A stretch of DNA of 64,000 bases from an uncultured Clostridia bacterium (GTDB lineage: Bacteria; Bacillota; Clostridia; UBA1381). The stretch is taken from NCBI GenBank assembly GCA_934454145.1, contig CAKSFT010000004.1, positions 1 through 64,000 of the forward strand, written 5' to 3'. Made by a program: the position numbers and the translations under genes. The notes beneath the pieces were generated by a model. It was not told the DNA's origin. It saw only the letters and a list, made by a program, of their open reading frames with translations, and searched no databases. Below, in pieces: positions 6,409 to 13,912 of this stretch (its first letter is position 1; every line of letters begins with the position of its first letter).

Positions 6409-6466
6409 TTGCTTTTTCCTGAATTTTTTTACATTCTTTTTTATTTCACATAGATACCGCAAGCCG

Positions 6467-7324
6467 TCACGGCGCTTTGTCAAGAGTGCTGAAGGTATAG
6501 CCTTCGCTCAGCAAATAATCAATTATCACCGGCAAAGCCTGAATGTTTATTTTCTTGGTGGCAGAGTCATGCATCAGTATCACCAAATCCTCCTTGCCCT
6601 TTGAAGAGCTTTTCACTCTCCCCAGCAGGGTGTCCACTGTCGGCGACTTGTATTCCGCATCGCCTGACAGGCAGTTCCAGTCGCAGAATCTGTACCCTTG
6701 GTTTTTCAGCAATTCTTTGTAGGTCTGTTTTGCCTCTCCGTGGCTTCCGCTGTTATAGCTGCCGCCCGGGAAACGGAAAATCTTCGGATAATCACTGCGC
6801 CCCGAAACCTTCTGAATCATTTCATACGTAGAGTTTATTTCCGACATAAAATTTTCACCGTTTTCATATAAATAACTGTAATTGTGACGATAGGAGTGAT
6901 TTGCCAATGTATGCCCTTCACTGTAGACCCTGTAAGCCATATCCGTGTTTTTTTCCATCAATGAACCCACCATAAAGAAGGTTGCCTTCACATCATACCT
7001 GCGCAGAATGTCAAGTATTGCCGGGGTCACAGAAGTTGTCGGGCCGTCATCAAAAGTGAGATATGCGGTTTTCACCCCGTCATTGTCGGGAACCGAATCA
7101 AGAATATCTGTCATTTTTTCGGGCGGCTGCGGATAAACCACGAGAGAATCCGCCGAAAAGTTGCCGGTTTCTTCTGTTTTTTTGAAATTGCTCTTTACAT
7201 AAACCGCCGAAACGATTATAATAATAAGTGCAGCAGACAAAACTGCGATGGTTCTGCGTTGTTTTTTGCGTTTAAGCATTCGCCGTTTCATACGTTTCTG
7301 GTAAAAATCTGCTGATGTAGACAT
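6467..7324 (-). CDS. Membrane-anchored polysaccharide deacetylase (NodB family)
   Basis: This 285-residue protein starts at ATG 7324, with a G-rich AGGTGGGGG ribosome binding site upstream; a GTG at 7339 is less likely. Residues 1-25 are very basic, followed by one membrane segment (~25-43), so it is a type II membrane protein with an external catalytic domain. NodB motifs are complete: YLTFDDGP (~88-95; catalytic and metal Asp), ANHSYRH (~141-147; metal His), RFPGGS, DWNCLSGD, and VILMHDS. It should remove N-acetyl groups from peptidoglycan or another cell-surface polysaccharide. A second, divergently transcribed NodB-family gene (7440) shares the upstream region. Confidence 0.9.
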   Translation of the reverse strand: MSTSADFYQKRMKRRMLKRKKQRRTIAVLSAALIIIIVSAVYVKSNFKKTEETGNFSADSLVVYPQPPEKMTDILDSVPDNDGVKTAYLTFDDGPTTSVTPAILDILRRYDVKATFFMVGSLMEKNTDMAYRVYSEGHTLANHSYRHNYSYLYENGENFMSEINSTYEMIQKVSGRSDYPKIFRFPGGSYNSGSHGEAKQTYKELLKNQGYRFCDWNCLSGDAEYKSPTVDTLLGRVKSSSKGKEDLVILMHDSATKKINIQALPVIIDYLLSEGYTFSTLDKAP

Positions 7325-7439
7325 TATTAACACCCCCACCTATACTTTAATTTAAATTATACTACAAATTAAGTTATATTTCAACACAATATGATAAAAT
7401 TTTTAAGGAAATTATTAATCTAATCGGGAGGTATTTTAA

Positions 7440-8315
7440 ATGGACAAATTTGTCGCCTTTTTTTCTATGATAACGTTCCTGATTTCCTGCGGCGGCGCAA
7501 GCAACAACGGTACATATCAGGTGTTCACGCAAAATTATTCTGCGCGCGCGGACTCTCCGCCGGCGCCCGAAAAGATGCCGGAAACCGAAAAAAGCCATGC
7601 CCTGACACAGGACTTTTACAGCCTTGACAACAAAGGAAGCGGCTGGGGATTTGTCAAAAAGAAGGGCATCGAGCCTGAGATTTATAAATCCACACAAGAG
7701 CTTTTTGCGGCGTACAATACATACTATGTCGATCCCAAGCGCACAAGAACCATATATCTCACTTTTGACGAAGGATATGAAAACGGGTACACCTCTGTCA
7801 TTTTGGACACACTCAAAGACCACGGTGTAAAAGCAGCATTTTTCATCACAGGCCCATACCTGGAAAAGGAAACCGCACTTGTCGACAGAATGATTGCGGA
7901 GGGGCACATTGTGGGGAACCACACAGTGCACCACCCCAACATGCACAAGCTGGGCGACCCGCAGAAGATGGCAGACGAACTGGGCGGACTGAACAGTGCA
8001 TTTTTCCGGAAATACGGCAAAAACATGGAATATATGCGTCCGCCGGAGGGGGAATACAGCCGCAGAGTGCTTGCCGTTGCGGACAGCCTGGGATACAAAA
8101 CCATAATGTGGAGTTTTGCCTACAAAGACTGGGACCCGAAAACGCAAAAAGGCGCGGATTATGCCTTCAATCAGGTGACACCGTATCTGCATGACGGCGC
8201 AATTCTGCTTCTTCATGCAGTTTCTGAGGACAACGCACACGCACTCGGGCGCATCATAGAATATGCAAGAAATCAGGGATATGAATTTGGGACGCTTGAC
8301 AATCTTACATATTGA
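7440..8315 (+). CDS. PdaA-like polysaccharide (delta-lactam) deacetylase, putative lipoprotein
   Basis: The protein has 291 residues with GGGAGG 8 bases before the ATG. The N-terminus is short and hydrophobic and ends in LISC, a plausible lipobox, so it may be lipid-anchored outside the membrane. The catalytic part resembles PdaA, the de-N-acetylase that acts in muramic delta-lactam formation in the spore cortex: YLTFDEGYENGYT in place of the usual TFDDGP, VGNHTVHHPNM, MRPPEGEYS, and LLLHAVS near the end. PdaA in Bacillus subtilis uses the same DE variant. Its presence fits a spore-forming lineage, though other NodB roles are possible. It is divergent from another deacetylase gene. Confidence 0.85.
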   Translation: MDKFVAFFSMITFLISCGGASNNGTYQVFTQNYSARADSPPAPEKMPETEKSHALTQDFYSLDNKGSGWGFVKKKGIEPEIYKSTQELFAAYNTYYVDPKRTRTIYLTFDEGYENGYTSVILDTLKDHGVKAAFFITGPYLEKETALVDRMIAEGHIVGNHTVHHPNMHKLGDPQKMADELGGLNSAFFRKYGKNMEYMRPPEGEYSRRVLAVADSLGYKTIMWSFAYKDWDPKTQKGADYAFNQVTPYLHDGAILLLHAVSEDNAHALGRIIEYARNQGYEFGTLDNLTY

Positions 8316-8340
8316 TATCACAACTTTTCATACAAACCGG

Positions 8341-8370
8341 GTAATTGTAAAATTTACATTTTACAATTAC
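8341..8370. repeat. Solo palindrome of the GTAATTGTAAAA element family
   Basis: A perfect 30-bp palindrome with arms GTAATTGTAAAAT and ATTTTACAATTAC. It is flanked by ACTTTTCATACAAAC (8323-8337) and ACTTTTCGTACAAAC (8374-8388), a direct repeat matching at 14 of 15 positions. The same palindrome forms the ends of the larger elements at 9351, 29561 and 59271. Confidence 0.75.
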
Positions 8371-8404
8371 CTGACTTTTCGTACAAACAGAAGGGAGCAT
8401 ACAC

Positions 8405-9094
8405 ATGAAAAGCAACGAAAATATACACAAATCCCACAGGAGCAGACTGAGAAAAAAGTACGTAGAAAACGGCATTGATTCTTTTCCTCCGCACGAGGTG
8501 CTTGAACTTCTGCTGTTTTATTCATACCGCCAGGTGGACACCAACGAGATTGCACACCGGCTTTTGAAAAAATTCGGCACGCTCACCGGCGTTTTTGAGG
8601 CGGATATCCAAAGCCTGACCGAGGTGGAGGGTGTCGGGCCGAACACCGCCGTCTTTCTCAAGCTGCAAAGCGACATACAAAGATATTATATGAAAGAAAA
8701 GTTTTCAAAAATAAAAAATCTGCAAATAACGCCCGACAATGTCGGGGAATATGTACAGCACCTGTTCTACGGATACACAGACGAGGTCTTTTATATGATT
8801 TCACTCAATTCGGATTGTGAGCTGATTTCCTCGGATATACTCTCGCGCGGCACGGTAAACAGCATCGCCGTATATTCCAGAGAGGTTGTCAAAAAAGCCC
8901 TAGACACAAAAGCGTCGTTTGTCATACTTGCGCACAACCACCCAAACGGAATACTTGCGCCCTCCGAGGCAGATGTCAAAACAACAAAAATATTAAACGA
9001 CGCACTGAGCTTTATAAATGTTAAGCTTATAGACCACGTCATTGTCGCGCGCGGCGATTCCATAAGCCTTCTGAAGGATTATAATATTTTATAA
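8405..9094 (+). CDS. radC: RadC family JAB-domain protein
   Basis: This 229-residue protein is close to the normal RadC length. It has an N-terminal helix-hairpin-helix part (~15-85; LTEVEGVGPNTAVFLKLQ) and a C-terminal JAB/MPN domain with the metal motif AHNHPNGILAPSEAD (His-x-His...Asp). RadC's exact role is unsettled; DNA-repair involvement has been questioned and a metal-dependent peptidase or nuclease role proposed. The start has GGGAGC upstream. A solo palindromic element sits in its 5' region and a strong terminator follows. It appears monocistronic. Confidence 0.92.
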   Translation: MKSNENIHKSHRSRLRKKYVENGIDSFPPHEVLELLLFYSYRQVDTNEIAHRLLKKFGTLTGVFEADIQSLTEVEGVGPNTAVFLKLQSDIQRYYMKEKFSKIKNLQITPDNVGEYVQHLFYGYTDEVFYMISLNSDCELISSDILSRGTVNSIAVYSREVVKKALDTKASFVILAHNHPNGILAPSEADVKTTKILNDALSFINVKLIDHVIVARGDSISLLKDYNIL

Positions 9095-9101
9095 AATTAA
9101 A

Positions 9102-9145
9102 GGCTGTTAAAAAAATCAAATGATTTTTTTAACAGCCCGTTTTTT
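9102..9145 (+). terminator. Bidirectional terminator between radC and tRNA-Gly
   Basis: A 16-bp stem (GGCTGTTAAAAAAATC with its complement, loop AAAT) is followed by CGTTTTTT. It serves radC on the plus strand and the tRNA on the minus strand. Confidence 0.8.
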
Positions 9146-9218
9146 GGAGCAAGCAACGAGAATCGAACTCGCATCAACAGCTTGGGAAGCTGTGGTTCTG
9201 CCATTGAACTATGCCTGC
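9145..9218 (-). tRNA. tRNA-Gly (anticodon TCC)
   Basis: Read on the minus strand the gene starts GCAGGCATAGTTCAATGGCA and ends with TTGCTTGCTCCA. The acceptor stem GCAGGCA/TGCTTGC pairs with one G-T. The anticodon loop CTTCCCA gives TCC. The T-loop GTTCGATTC is normal and CCA is encoded. A promoter (TTGAAA-17-TATAAT) lies 20 bp upstream. Confidence 0.95.
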
Positions 9219-9237
9219 CTATCTTTTCAACAGAACT

Positions 9238-9266
9238 ATTATACCACAACTTTTTTCATTTTTCAA
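9238..9266 (-). promoter_or_regulatory. tRNA-Gly promoter
   Basis: On the minus strand TTGAAA (9261-9266) and TATAAT (9238-9243) have a 17-bp spacer. The -10 ends 20 bp before the mature tRNA. Confidence 0.7.
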
Positions 9267-9350
9267 CCCCTAATTTTAATAATTATAAAATTCTTGACAA
9301 AATAAGGAATATATGATATGTTATAAAAAGCTTTTTTTAAATAACTTAGA

Positions 9351-9498
9351 TAATTGTAAAACTGATGTTTTACAATTAAAATGCTAAAGCAGAAATGACG
9401 CGCATGTCGTCATTTTTGATTACCAATCAGGGGTTGGCACCCCCGATACCCTGCATAAAAATGGAGGGTAATTGCAAAATTTGCATTTTACAATTACC
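9351..9498 (+). mobile_element. MITE-like element, composite copy A
   Basis: A 148-bp element whose two ends are each palindromes of the TAATTGTAAAA...TTTTACAATTA type. The core is shared with copies B and C and contains three hairpins: ATGACGCGCATGTCGTCAT, GATTACCAATC, and GGGGTTGGCACCCC. No ORF is present. Flanks TTAAATAACT (9337-9346) and TTAAAATACT (9501-9510) look like a decayed duplication (8/10). It lies in the 5' region of the beta-helix gene at 9528. Confidence 0.7.
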
Positions 9499-9527
9499 TA
9501 TTAAAATACTGGGAACGGAGAATATAT

Positions 9528-10787
9528 ATGAAAATAAACGCAAATGAGCACGGATTTTCCACAGAAAATCCCGGCACCCTAAACTCACAAATCATGAACC
9601 GCCTTCTCTCTGAGTACAATGACGTCACGGTAACACAGGGCGGAAACTATGCCGTGGACGGCACAATTCTCATCGGCAGCAACAGCACGCTGACCTTTGC
9701 CGACGGGGTATATCTCTGCCGTGAAAAAAAGGGTGCGCATGCCGGCTATGTCATCGCAAACAAAGGTGCCTATACAAGAACTTATGACGAAAACATAACA
9801 ATAACGGGGCTGAACATAAAGTGTGGGGGTGTAGAATGTTCCGCACCCTCAAAAGATTTTGACGGGACAATCCCCGGGCTTCGCGGACATCTTTCGTTTT
9901 TCTATGTAAAAAACCTCACCGTGAAAAACTTCACCGCACTTGACTTGCCCGAAAAAGACTTTGGAATCCATGTGTGCACCTTCCAAAACCTTTTGATTGA
10001 GAATGTACATATAGAAGGCAAAAAAGATGCCGTGCATCTTGGGCGCGGTCAAAATTTTGTGATACGAAACGGCATCTTCAAAACATTTGACGACCCGATT
10101 GCTCTCAATGCACACGACTATGCTTCTTCAAATCCGCAGCTGGGCTGGATTGAAAACGGGCTTATCGAAAATTGCCGCGACTGCAACGACACCGACACGA
10201 CAGGCTATTTCTGCCGAATCCTGGCAGGCTCCTGGTGCCATTGGCAAAAGGGAATGGAAATCCAAAATTCCGACACCGTCATATGCGGCGAACGCCTTTA
10301 CCGCGCACTCATGGCGCCCGACGGCAAAGTTTACACCTCTCTCACGCCCCCTTCGCACCCCTGCGGCATGGAAATGTACGACGGGATAAATTGGGTTATG
10401 GTGCAGGAAGAAGTATGTGAAAACTGCGGTTGCCGCAATATACGTTTCAAAGATATTTTTATAGAAAAGAACCGTCCGGTTGCCTTTTCGATACATTTTG
10501 ACAACGACAGATTTTCCCGAAGTGTATATCCGTCATCAAATGCACCGATACAGGAAAACATCTCTTTTGAAAACTTGCAGATAAGCGGAAATGTACCGGT
10601 ATTTCTTTATGCCGTCACTGCGCTCAAAGGGTTTAAAATCACAAATTCCCGCCTGAACGGCGCAACGATGGAAATGAGCGAGCTTGAACAAGTCGAAAAT
10701 TATCCCTGTGCGGACTTTGAATTTTCCGGCACTGAACTGCCCGGGGTTTCCAAAACACCAAAGAGGACAGTAAAAATAGAGTATTGA
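9528..10787 (+). CDS. Right-handed beta-helix glycosidase-like protein (GH28-like)
   Basis: The protein has 419 residues with GGAACGGAG upstream of the ATG. Repeated short strands (NLTVKNFTAL, NLLIENVHIEG, NFVIRNGIFKT, NIRFKDIFIEK, NISFENLQISG) are the ladder of a parallel beta-helix. KKDAVHLGRG (~166-174) and KTFDDPIALN (~185-194) occupy the place of the acidic catalytic loops of GH28 polygalacturonase-type enzymes. Substrate is unknown: a pectin-derived or other uronic or rhamnose-containing oligosaccharide is possible. There is no signal peptide, so it may act on imported oligosaccharides in the cytoplasm. It stands alone between a MITE-like element and a strong terminator, with no transporter or sugar genes beside it. 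Confidence 0.7.
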   Translation: MKINANEHGFSTENPGTLNSQIMNRLLSEYNDVTVTQGGNYAVDGTILIGSNSTLTFADGVYLCREKKGAHAGYVIANKGAYTRTYDENITITGLNIKCGGVECSAPSKDFDGTIPGLRGHLSFFYVKNLTVKNFTALDLPEKDFGIHVCTFQNLLIENVHIEGKKDAVHLGRGQNFVIRNGIFKTFDDPIALNAHDYASSNPQLGWIENGLIENCRDCNDTDTTGYFCRILAGSWCHWQKGMEIQNSDTVICGERLYRALMAPDGKVYTSLTPPSHPCGMEMYDGINWVMVQEEVCENCGCRNIRFKDIFIEKNRPVAFSIHFDNDRFSRSVYPSSNAPIQENISFENLQISGNVPVFLYAVTALKGFKITNSRLNGATMEMSELEQVENYPCADFEFSGTELPGVSKTPKRTVKIEY

Positions 10788-10810
10788 CTCACAAGCCATT
10801 TTCTTTCAAA

Positions 10811-10852
10811 GGGGGCTGTTTAAAAAATCAGTTGATTTTTTAAACAGCCCCC
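10811..10852. terminator. Bidirectional terminator between the beta-helix gene and murA
   Basis: Arms GGGGGCTGTTTAAAAAATCA and its near-complement form a ~20-bp stem with a TCAGTTGA tip. T-runs or A-runs on both sides suit the convergent genes. Confidence 0.8.
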
Positions 10853-10864
10853 TTTACTTTTTTT

Positions 10865-12115
10865 TCAATTTTCCGTCAACTCTATGTCTGCCCCCAGATT
10901 CCTCAGCTTTTGGTGAAAGTTTTCATATCCTCTTTCGATATGCTCCACACCGCTTATCCTTGTTTCGCCGTTTGCCGCCATGCCGGCAAGCACCAGCGCC
11001 GCGCCGCCGCGCAAATCCAGCGCCGCGACATGCGCCCCCGTCAGCTTTTTTACGCCTTCAATCACCGATGTCCTCCCGTCAATCTTTATATGCGCCCCCA
11101 TACGGTTCAGCTCCCCCATGTGCAGAAAACGGTTTTCAAAAACCGTTTCCACCACAATCCCCGTTCCTTTTGTGACGCTTAAAAGTGCCGAAAAAGGCGC
11201 CTGCATGTCGGTCGGGAAGCCCGGGAAAGGCATGGTTTTTATGTCGGCCGTATGAATGGGGCTGCTTGCGTCAATCAGAATAGAATCACCTTCATACTCA
11301 ATCACAACCCCCATTTCGGCAAGCTTTGCCGCCACAGGCTTTATGTGTTCGCTGTTTATGTGCGAGATTCTTCCCTTTCCGCCCGTTATGGCAAACGCTG
11401 TCATAAATGTGCCTGCCTCAATCCTGTCCGGGATAACGCTGTGTTCTGCCGGGGAAAGATTTGAAACTCCTTCCACAGTTATCGTGTCGCCCCCGGCGCC
11501 CGTCACCTTTGCGCCCTGCTTGTTTACAAAATCCGCCAGGTCAACAATTTCCGGCTCTGTCGCGGCATTCTCTATGACAGTTTCCCCCTCTGCCGTTGCC
11601 GCCGCCATGATGATGTTTTCCGTTGCGCCCACGCTGGGGAAATCCAGATAAATGCGGTTCCCGTGCAGACGCTTTGCGCGCAGCTCCACAAAGCCGTGCC
11701 CCTGTGATATGTCCGCCCCCAGCGCCGAAAAGCCCTTCAGGTGCAAATCAATCGGGCGCGTGCCTATCGGGCAGCCGCCCGGCATCGGGATTTTTACACG
11801 TCCGCACCGCGCAAGCAGCGGCCCCGCCAGCAAAAAAGAGCCGCGCAGCTTGCTCACCATGTCATAAGAAAGCTTGCCCGAAATCCCGGAACAGTCAATC
11901 TCAAGCTCCTGTCCTTTTTTCTCCACCTCTGAGCCCGACTCCTCCATAAGACGGCACATTGTTTTTATGTCACTCAAATCCGGCACGTTAAAAAGACGGC
12001 TCTTCCCCTCAGCCAGGACACACGCCGCCATAATCGGCAATGACGAATTTTTTGAACCGCTTATATCCACATTTCCCATCAATGCTTCTTTTCTTTTTAC
12101 AATCAGCTCTGACAT
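10865..12115 (-). CDS. murA: UDP-N-acetylglucosamine 1-carboxyvinyltransferase
   Basis: A 416-residue protein of normal length for MurA, the first committed enzyme of peptidoglycan precursor synthesis (enolpyruvyl transfer from PEP to UDP-GlcNAc in the cytoplasm). Diagnostic stretches: ISGSKNSSLPIMAA near the N-terminus (Lys and Asn of the active site), PGGCPIGTRPID with the catalytic Cys that fosfomycin alkylates, and FPTDMQAPF (~300) with the catalytic Asp. The start has GAGGGG upstream. It lies apart from the dcw cluster at 31.7-42.3 kb, as in most Firmicutes. Three small unknown genes lie upstream on the same strand. Confidence 0.97.
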   Translation of the reverse strand: MSELIVKRKEALMGNVDISGSKNSSLPIMAACVLAEGKSRLFNVPDLSDIKTMCRLMEESGSEVEKKGQELEIDCSGISGKLSYDMVSKLRGSFLLAGPLLARCGRVKIPMPGGCPIGTRPIDLHLKGFSALGADISQGHGFVELRAKRLHGNRIYLDFPSVGATENIIMAAATAEGETVIENAATEPEIVDLADFVNKQGAKVTGAGGDTITVEGVSNLSPAEHSVIPDRIEAGTFMTAFAITGGKGRISHINSEHIKPVAAKLAEMGVVIEYEGDSILIDASSPIHTADIKTMPFPGFPTDMQAPFSALLSVTKGTGIVVETVFENRFLHMGELNRMGAHIKIDGRTSVIEGVKKLTGAHVAALDLRGGAALVLAGMAANGETRISGVEHIERGYENFHQKLRNLGADIELTEN

Positions 12116-12208
12116 CTGTAAAATCCCCTCTTTTGCAATCCTTTAGTATAATTATGCCCCTTTTAAAGATTTTTTAAAATGCAAAAGACAAGGTTTTATA
12201 TGGAATAA

Positions 12209-12475
12209 TCATTCCAGACCCGAGAGGAAAATAAATCCCACGGCAATCAAAAGCAGTGTGTCGTCACACTCCCCGGCAAAAAGTATTATCGCCACGACAA
12301 CCAAAATCACATCGTCAAGCTCAAATTTTCCAAAAAGCTTTCCGTTTTCCACAACCGCCGGTACAACCGGGCCTTCGTTTTTATGTACGGCAGAGGCAGG
12401 AGGAGAAGGTTTTCTGTTCTCCTCCGCCCCGATGGGGCGCGGCATATCGTTGTAGCTGTAAAAATTTCTGTACAT
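12209..12475 (-). CDS. Small conserved-type membrane protein of unknown function
   Basis: An 88-residue protein with a soluble, proline-rich N-terminal half and a C-terminal hydrophobic hairpin: DDVILVVVAIILFAGECDDT then LLLIAVGFIFLSGLE. Two short membrane segments separated by the acidic ECDD turn are typical of small Clostridia proteins of unknown function. The AGAGGTATGTAC start region includes a GAGG site. It is the last gene of a three-gene minus-strand set (13136-12209) with 4-12 bp gaps. Function unknown. Confidence 0.65.
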   Translation of the reverse strand: MYRNFYSYNDMPRPIGAEENRKPSPPASAVHKNEGPVVPAVVENGKLFGKFELDDVILVVVAIILFAGECDDTLLLIAVGFIFLSGLE

Positions 12476-12487
12476 ACCTCTTTCCTC

Positions 12488-12862
12488 CTACAGCTTAAAA
12501 AGCCCTGAAATTTTGCTTATATTCAAAAGCCGCACGGCATTGTCGATGCTGTGCTGTCTGGAGGTACGCATATACGGCTTTAAAGACATCAGAAGGTTTG
12601 ACCTTGCGTCATTTGCCTTTCCCATGCTGTCCACCATGTTTTTAAGCTGACCTATATATTGCAGTGCCTCCGGGTTCAGCGCCGGCGCCTTGTTCCCGGC
12701 GGTTCGGCTCGGTGTTTCCCCTTTTGCCGTTTCCTCTTTTTGTGCCGTGCCGCCGGGGCTTTTTGCAGAACTGCCGCCCAGGGCAGAAAGCACCGCCCCG
12801 ATTTTTTCCTCCGCATTGTCACCCAAAAGACCTTTTAACGTACTCATCATGTCCTCTGCCAT
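12488..12862 (-). CDS. Conserved hypothetical protein (124 aa)
   Basis: The N-terminal segment MAEDMMSTLKGLLGDNAEEK and a C-terminal segment LLMSLKPYMRTSRQHSIDNA followed by VRLLNISKI flank a low-complexity Ala/Gly/Pro/Thr middle. The tail pattern 'LL.aLKPyl...r...id.Ai.ll.i' is common in short Clostridia proteins that often sit together with the small membrane protein type encoded just downstream. No catalytic motif or membrane segment is visible. It is 4 bp from the next gene upstream, so translation is probably coupled. Confidence 0.65.
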   Translation of the reverse strand: MAEDMMSTLKGLLGDNAEEKIGAVLSALGGSSAKSPGGTAQKEETAKGETPSRTAGNKAPALNPEALQYIGQLKNMVDSMGKANDARSNLLMSLKPYMRTSRQHSIDNAVRLLNISKISGLFKL

Positions 12863-12866
12863 GATA

Positions 12867-13136
12867 TCACCTCAATTTTTTCAGGATATCCTCCGCCTTC
12901 AGATTTGAAAGTTTTGACAAATCCGCATCACGGAGTTTTCTTTTTATTTCCGACGAGTCCATTTTCATAAATGCGTCAATCACTTTTTTCTTATCCACAT
13001 TCTGAATCTGCGAGGCAAGCTTCCTTCCCTCCGGTGTGGAAAGCAACTGCTCCACCGACCTTTTCCCCGAATCTATAGTGTTTTTATCCATCCCGTTCAA
13101 AACATTTTCCAGCTTTTTGTTTATGTCCCTTCTCAT
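12867..13136 (-). CDS. Small helical hypothetical protein (89 aa)
   Basis: The start is placed at ATG 13136 (MRRDINKKLENVLNGM) behind GGGGGT; ATG 13148 is an alternative adding four residues. Further upstream codons are lysine- and phenylalanine-rich junk in an AT-rich leader. The protein is all-helical and highly charged, with VEQLLSTPEGRKLASQIQ and the repeated-looking segments ...FMKMDSSEIKRKLRDADLSK... and LSNLKAEDILKKLR. It is the first gene of the three-gene unit. Function unknown. Confidence 0.6.
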   Translation of the reverse strand: MRRDINKKLENVLNGMDKNTIDSGKRSVEQLLSTPEGRKLASQIQNVDKKKVIDAFMKMDSSEIKRKLRDADLSKLSNLKAEDILKKLR

Positions 13137-13530
13137 ATTTACCCCCATTCCGCCGCCTTTTTTAGCGGCACAAAATTGCCTAAAGCATACAACAACCCGA
13201 AAAATGACACATACATTCTCCTTTTTCGGAACTGCATGCACATTTTTCTTTTTTTTCGTCACAACTTCTCTTGTTCTTTTCGCTGTCTTTTGCCGCAAGC
13301 ACAACTGTCCGGCATATCACAGGGCAAAATCTTTTCTCCACTGTTTTTCCTTCCTTTTCTTCGGCAACCGCCTTTTTTCAATTATTTTGCCCCGCCTGTA
13401 ATATTATATTCATCAAAACAAAAAACATTTACTGTAATTTGAGAATAATATTTTATTTTTTTTGAAAAAATATCACAAACACAGCATTTTTCATCGGCAT
13501 ACCGGAAGAAAACCAAAAGGAGGACTCTTT
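13137..13530. other. ~390-bp divergent intergenic region
   Basis: This region separates the minus-strand three-gene unit from the plus-strand 86-aa gene. It is AT-rich with T- and A-tracts (13430-13465). I see TGAATATAATATTAC on the minus strand, a possible -10 region, but no clear -35. Plus-strand ORFs here (13036-13401, 13176-13442) lack ribosome binding sites and are rejected. Confidence 0.4.
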
Positions 13531-13791
13531 ATGAGCATATCACTCTCAAGCAAACACGGCAATATCGACCTGTACAAAAGCCGCAGCCCAATAGTTTCCG
13601 AAATCACCGCATACCTTGCCGAGCTGCGCATAATAAACACAAATATCGACGAAAATTCCAACCCGGAAAACCTTGAACTGCTCATTTTACGCCGCAAAAC
13701 CATCTGCACCGCCCTGAAAAATCTCTTCCGCCGCGCACGCGAGGAAAATGTCCTGTCCGACGTTCCGCCGCTGTACCGTTTTTGCCGATAG
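13531..13791 (+). CDS. Hypothetical protein (86 aa)
   Basis: The start at ATG 13531 is fixed by AAAAGGAGG 8 bases upstream; the longer ORF from 13462 has no such site. The sequence MSISLSSKHGNIDLYKSRSP... is followed by two helices rich in Glu, Asn, Arg (YLAELRIINTN, LELLILRRKTICTALKNLF). There are no Cys motifs, membrane segments or signal peptide. It stands alone before the promoter of the HD-domain gene. I do not recognise it. Confidence 0.55.
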   Translation: MSISLSSKHGNIDLYKSRSPIVSEITAYLAELRIINTNIDENSNPENLELLILRRKTICTALKNLFRRAREENVLSDVPPLYRFCR

Positions 13792-13841
13792 CAAAAATAT
13801 GACCGGAATTTTAAAATAAAATTAAGAATTATTACAAACTG

Positions 13842-13870
13842 TTGTAATTGTCCGCGGAAAATGATATAAT
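13842..13870 (+). promoter_or_regulatory. Promoter of the HD-domain gene (and perhaps recX-rimO-pgsA)
   Basis: TTGTAA (13842-13847), a 17-bp spacer and TATAAT (13865-13870) lie 43 bp upstream of the ATG. The following five genes are closely spaced on the same strand. Confidence 0.65.
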
Positions 13871-13912
13871 ACATTCAGTATATCTATTATCTGTAAGAAG
13901 GACGTGACAGCC

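Larger units (their letters stand above)
5907..6466. other. 560-bp gene-free region
   Basis: This stretch holds the promoter of the NifU-like gene (6007-6035), a cluster of three DnaA-box-like sites (6284-6313), and the terminator of the upstream deacetylase gene (6371-6408). The rest is AT-rich with repeated CGCATAAT/CGCATTAT strings. Short ORFs on the minus strand here (6080-6319, 6214-6483) have no ribosome binding site or recognisable sequence and are rejected. Confidence 0.6.

Noticed and set aside
6036..6466. Chromosomal origin at the DnaA-box cluster
   Set aside because: None of dnaA, dnaN, recF, gyrB, rnpA or gidA is in the window, so the cluster alone is not enough.
7374..8321. 315-codon minus-strand ORF opposite the PdaA-like gene
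   Set aside because: The plus strand encodes a complete NodB-fold protein with a ribosome binding site; the minus frame has neither.
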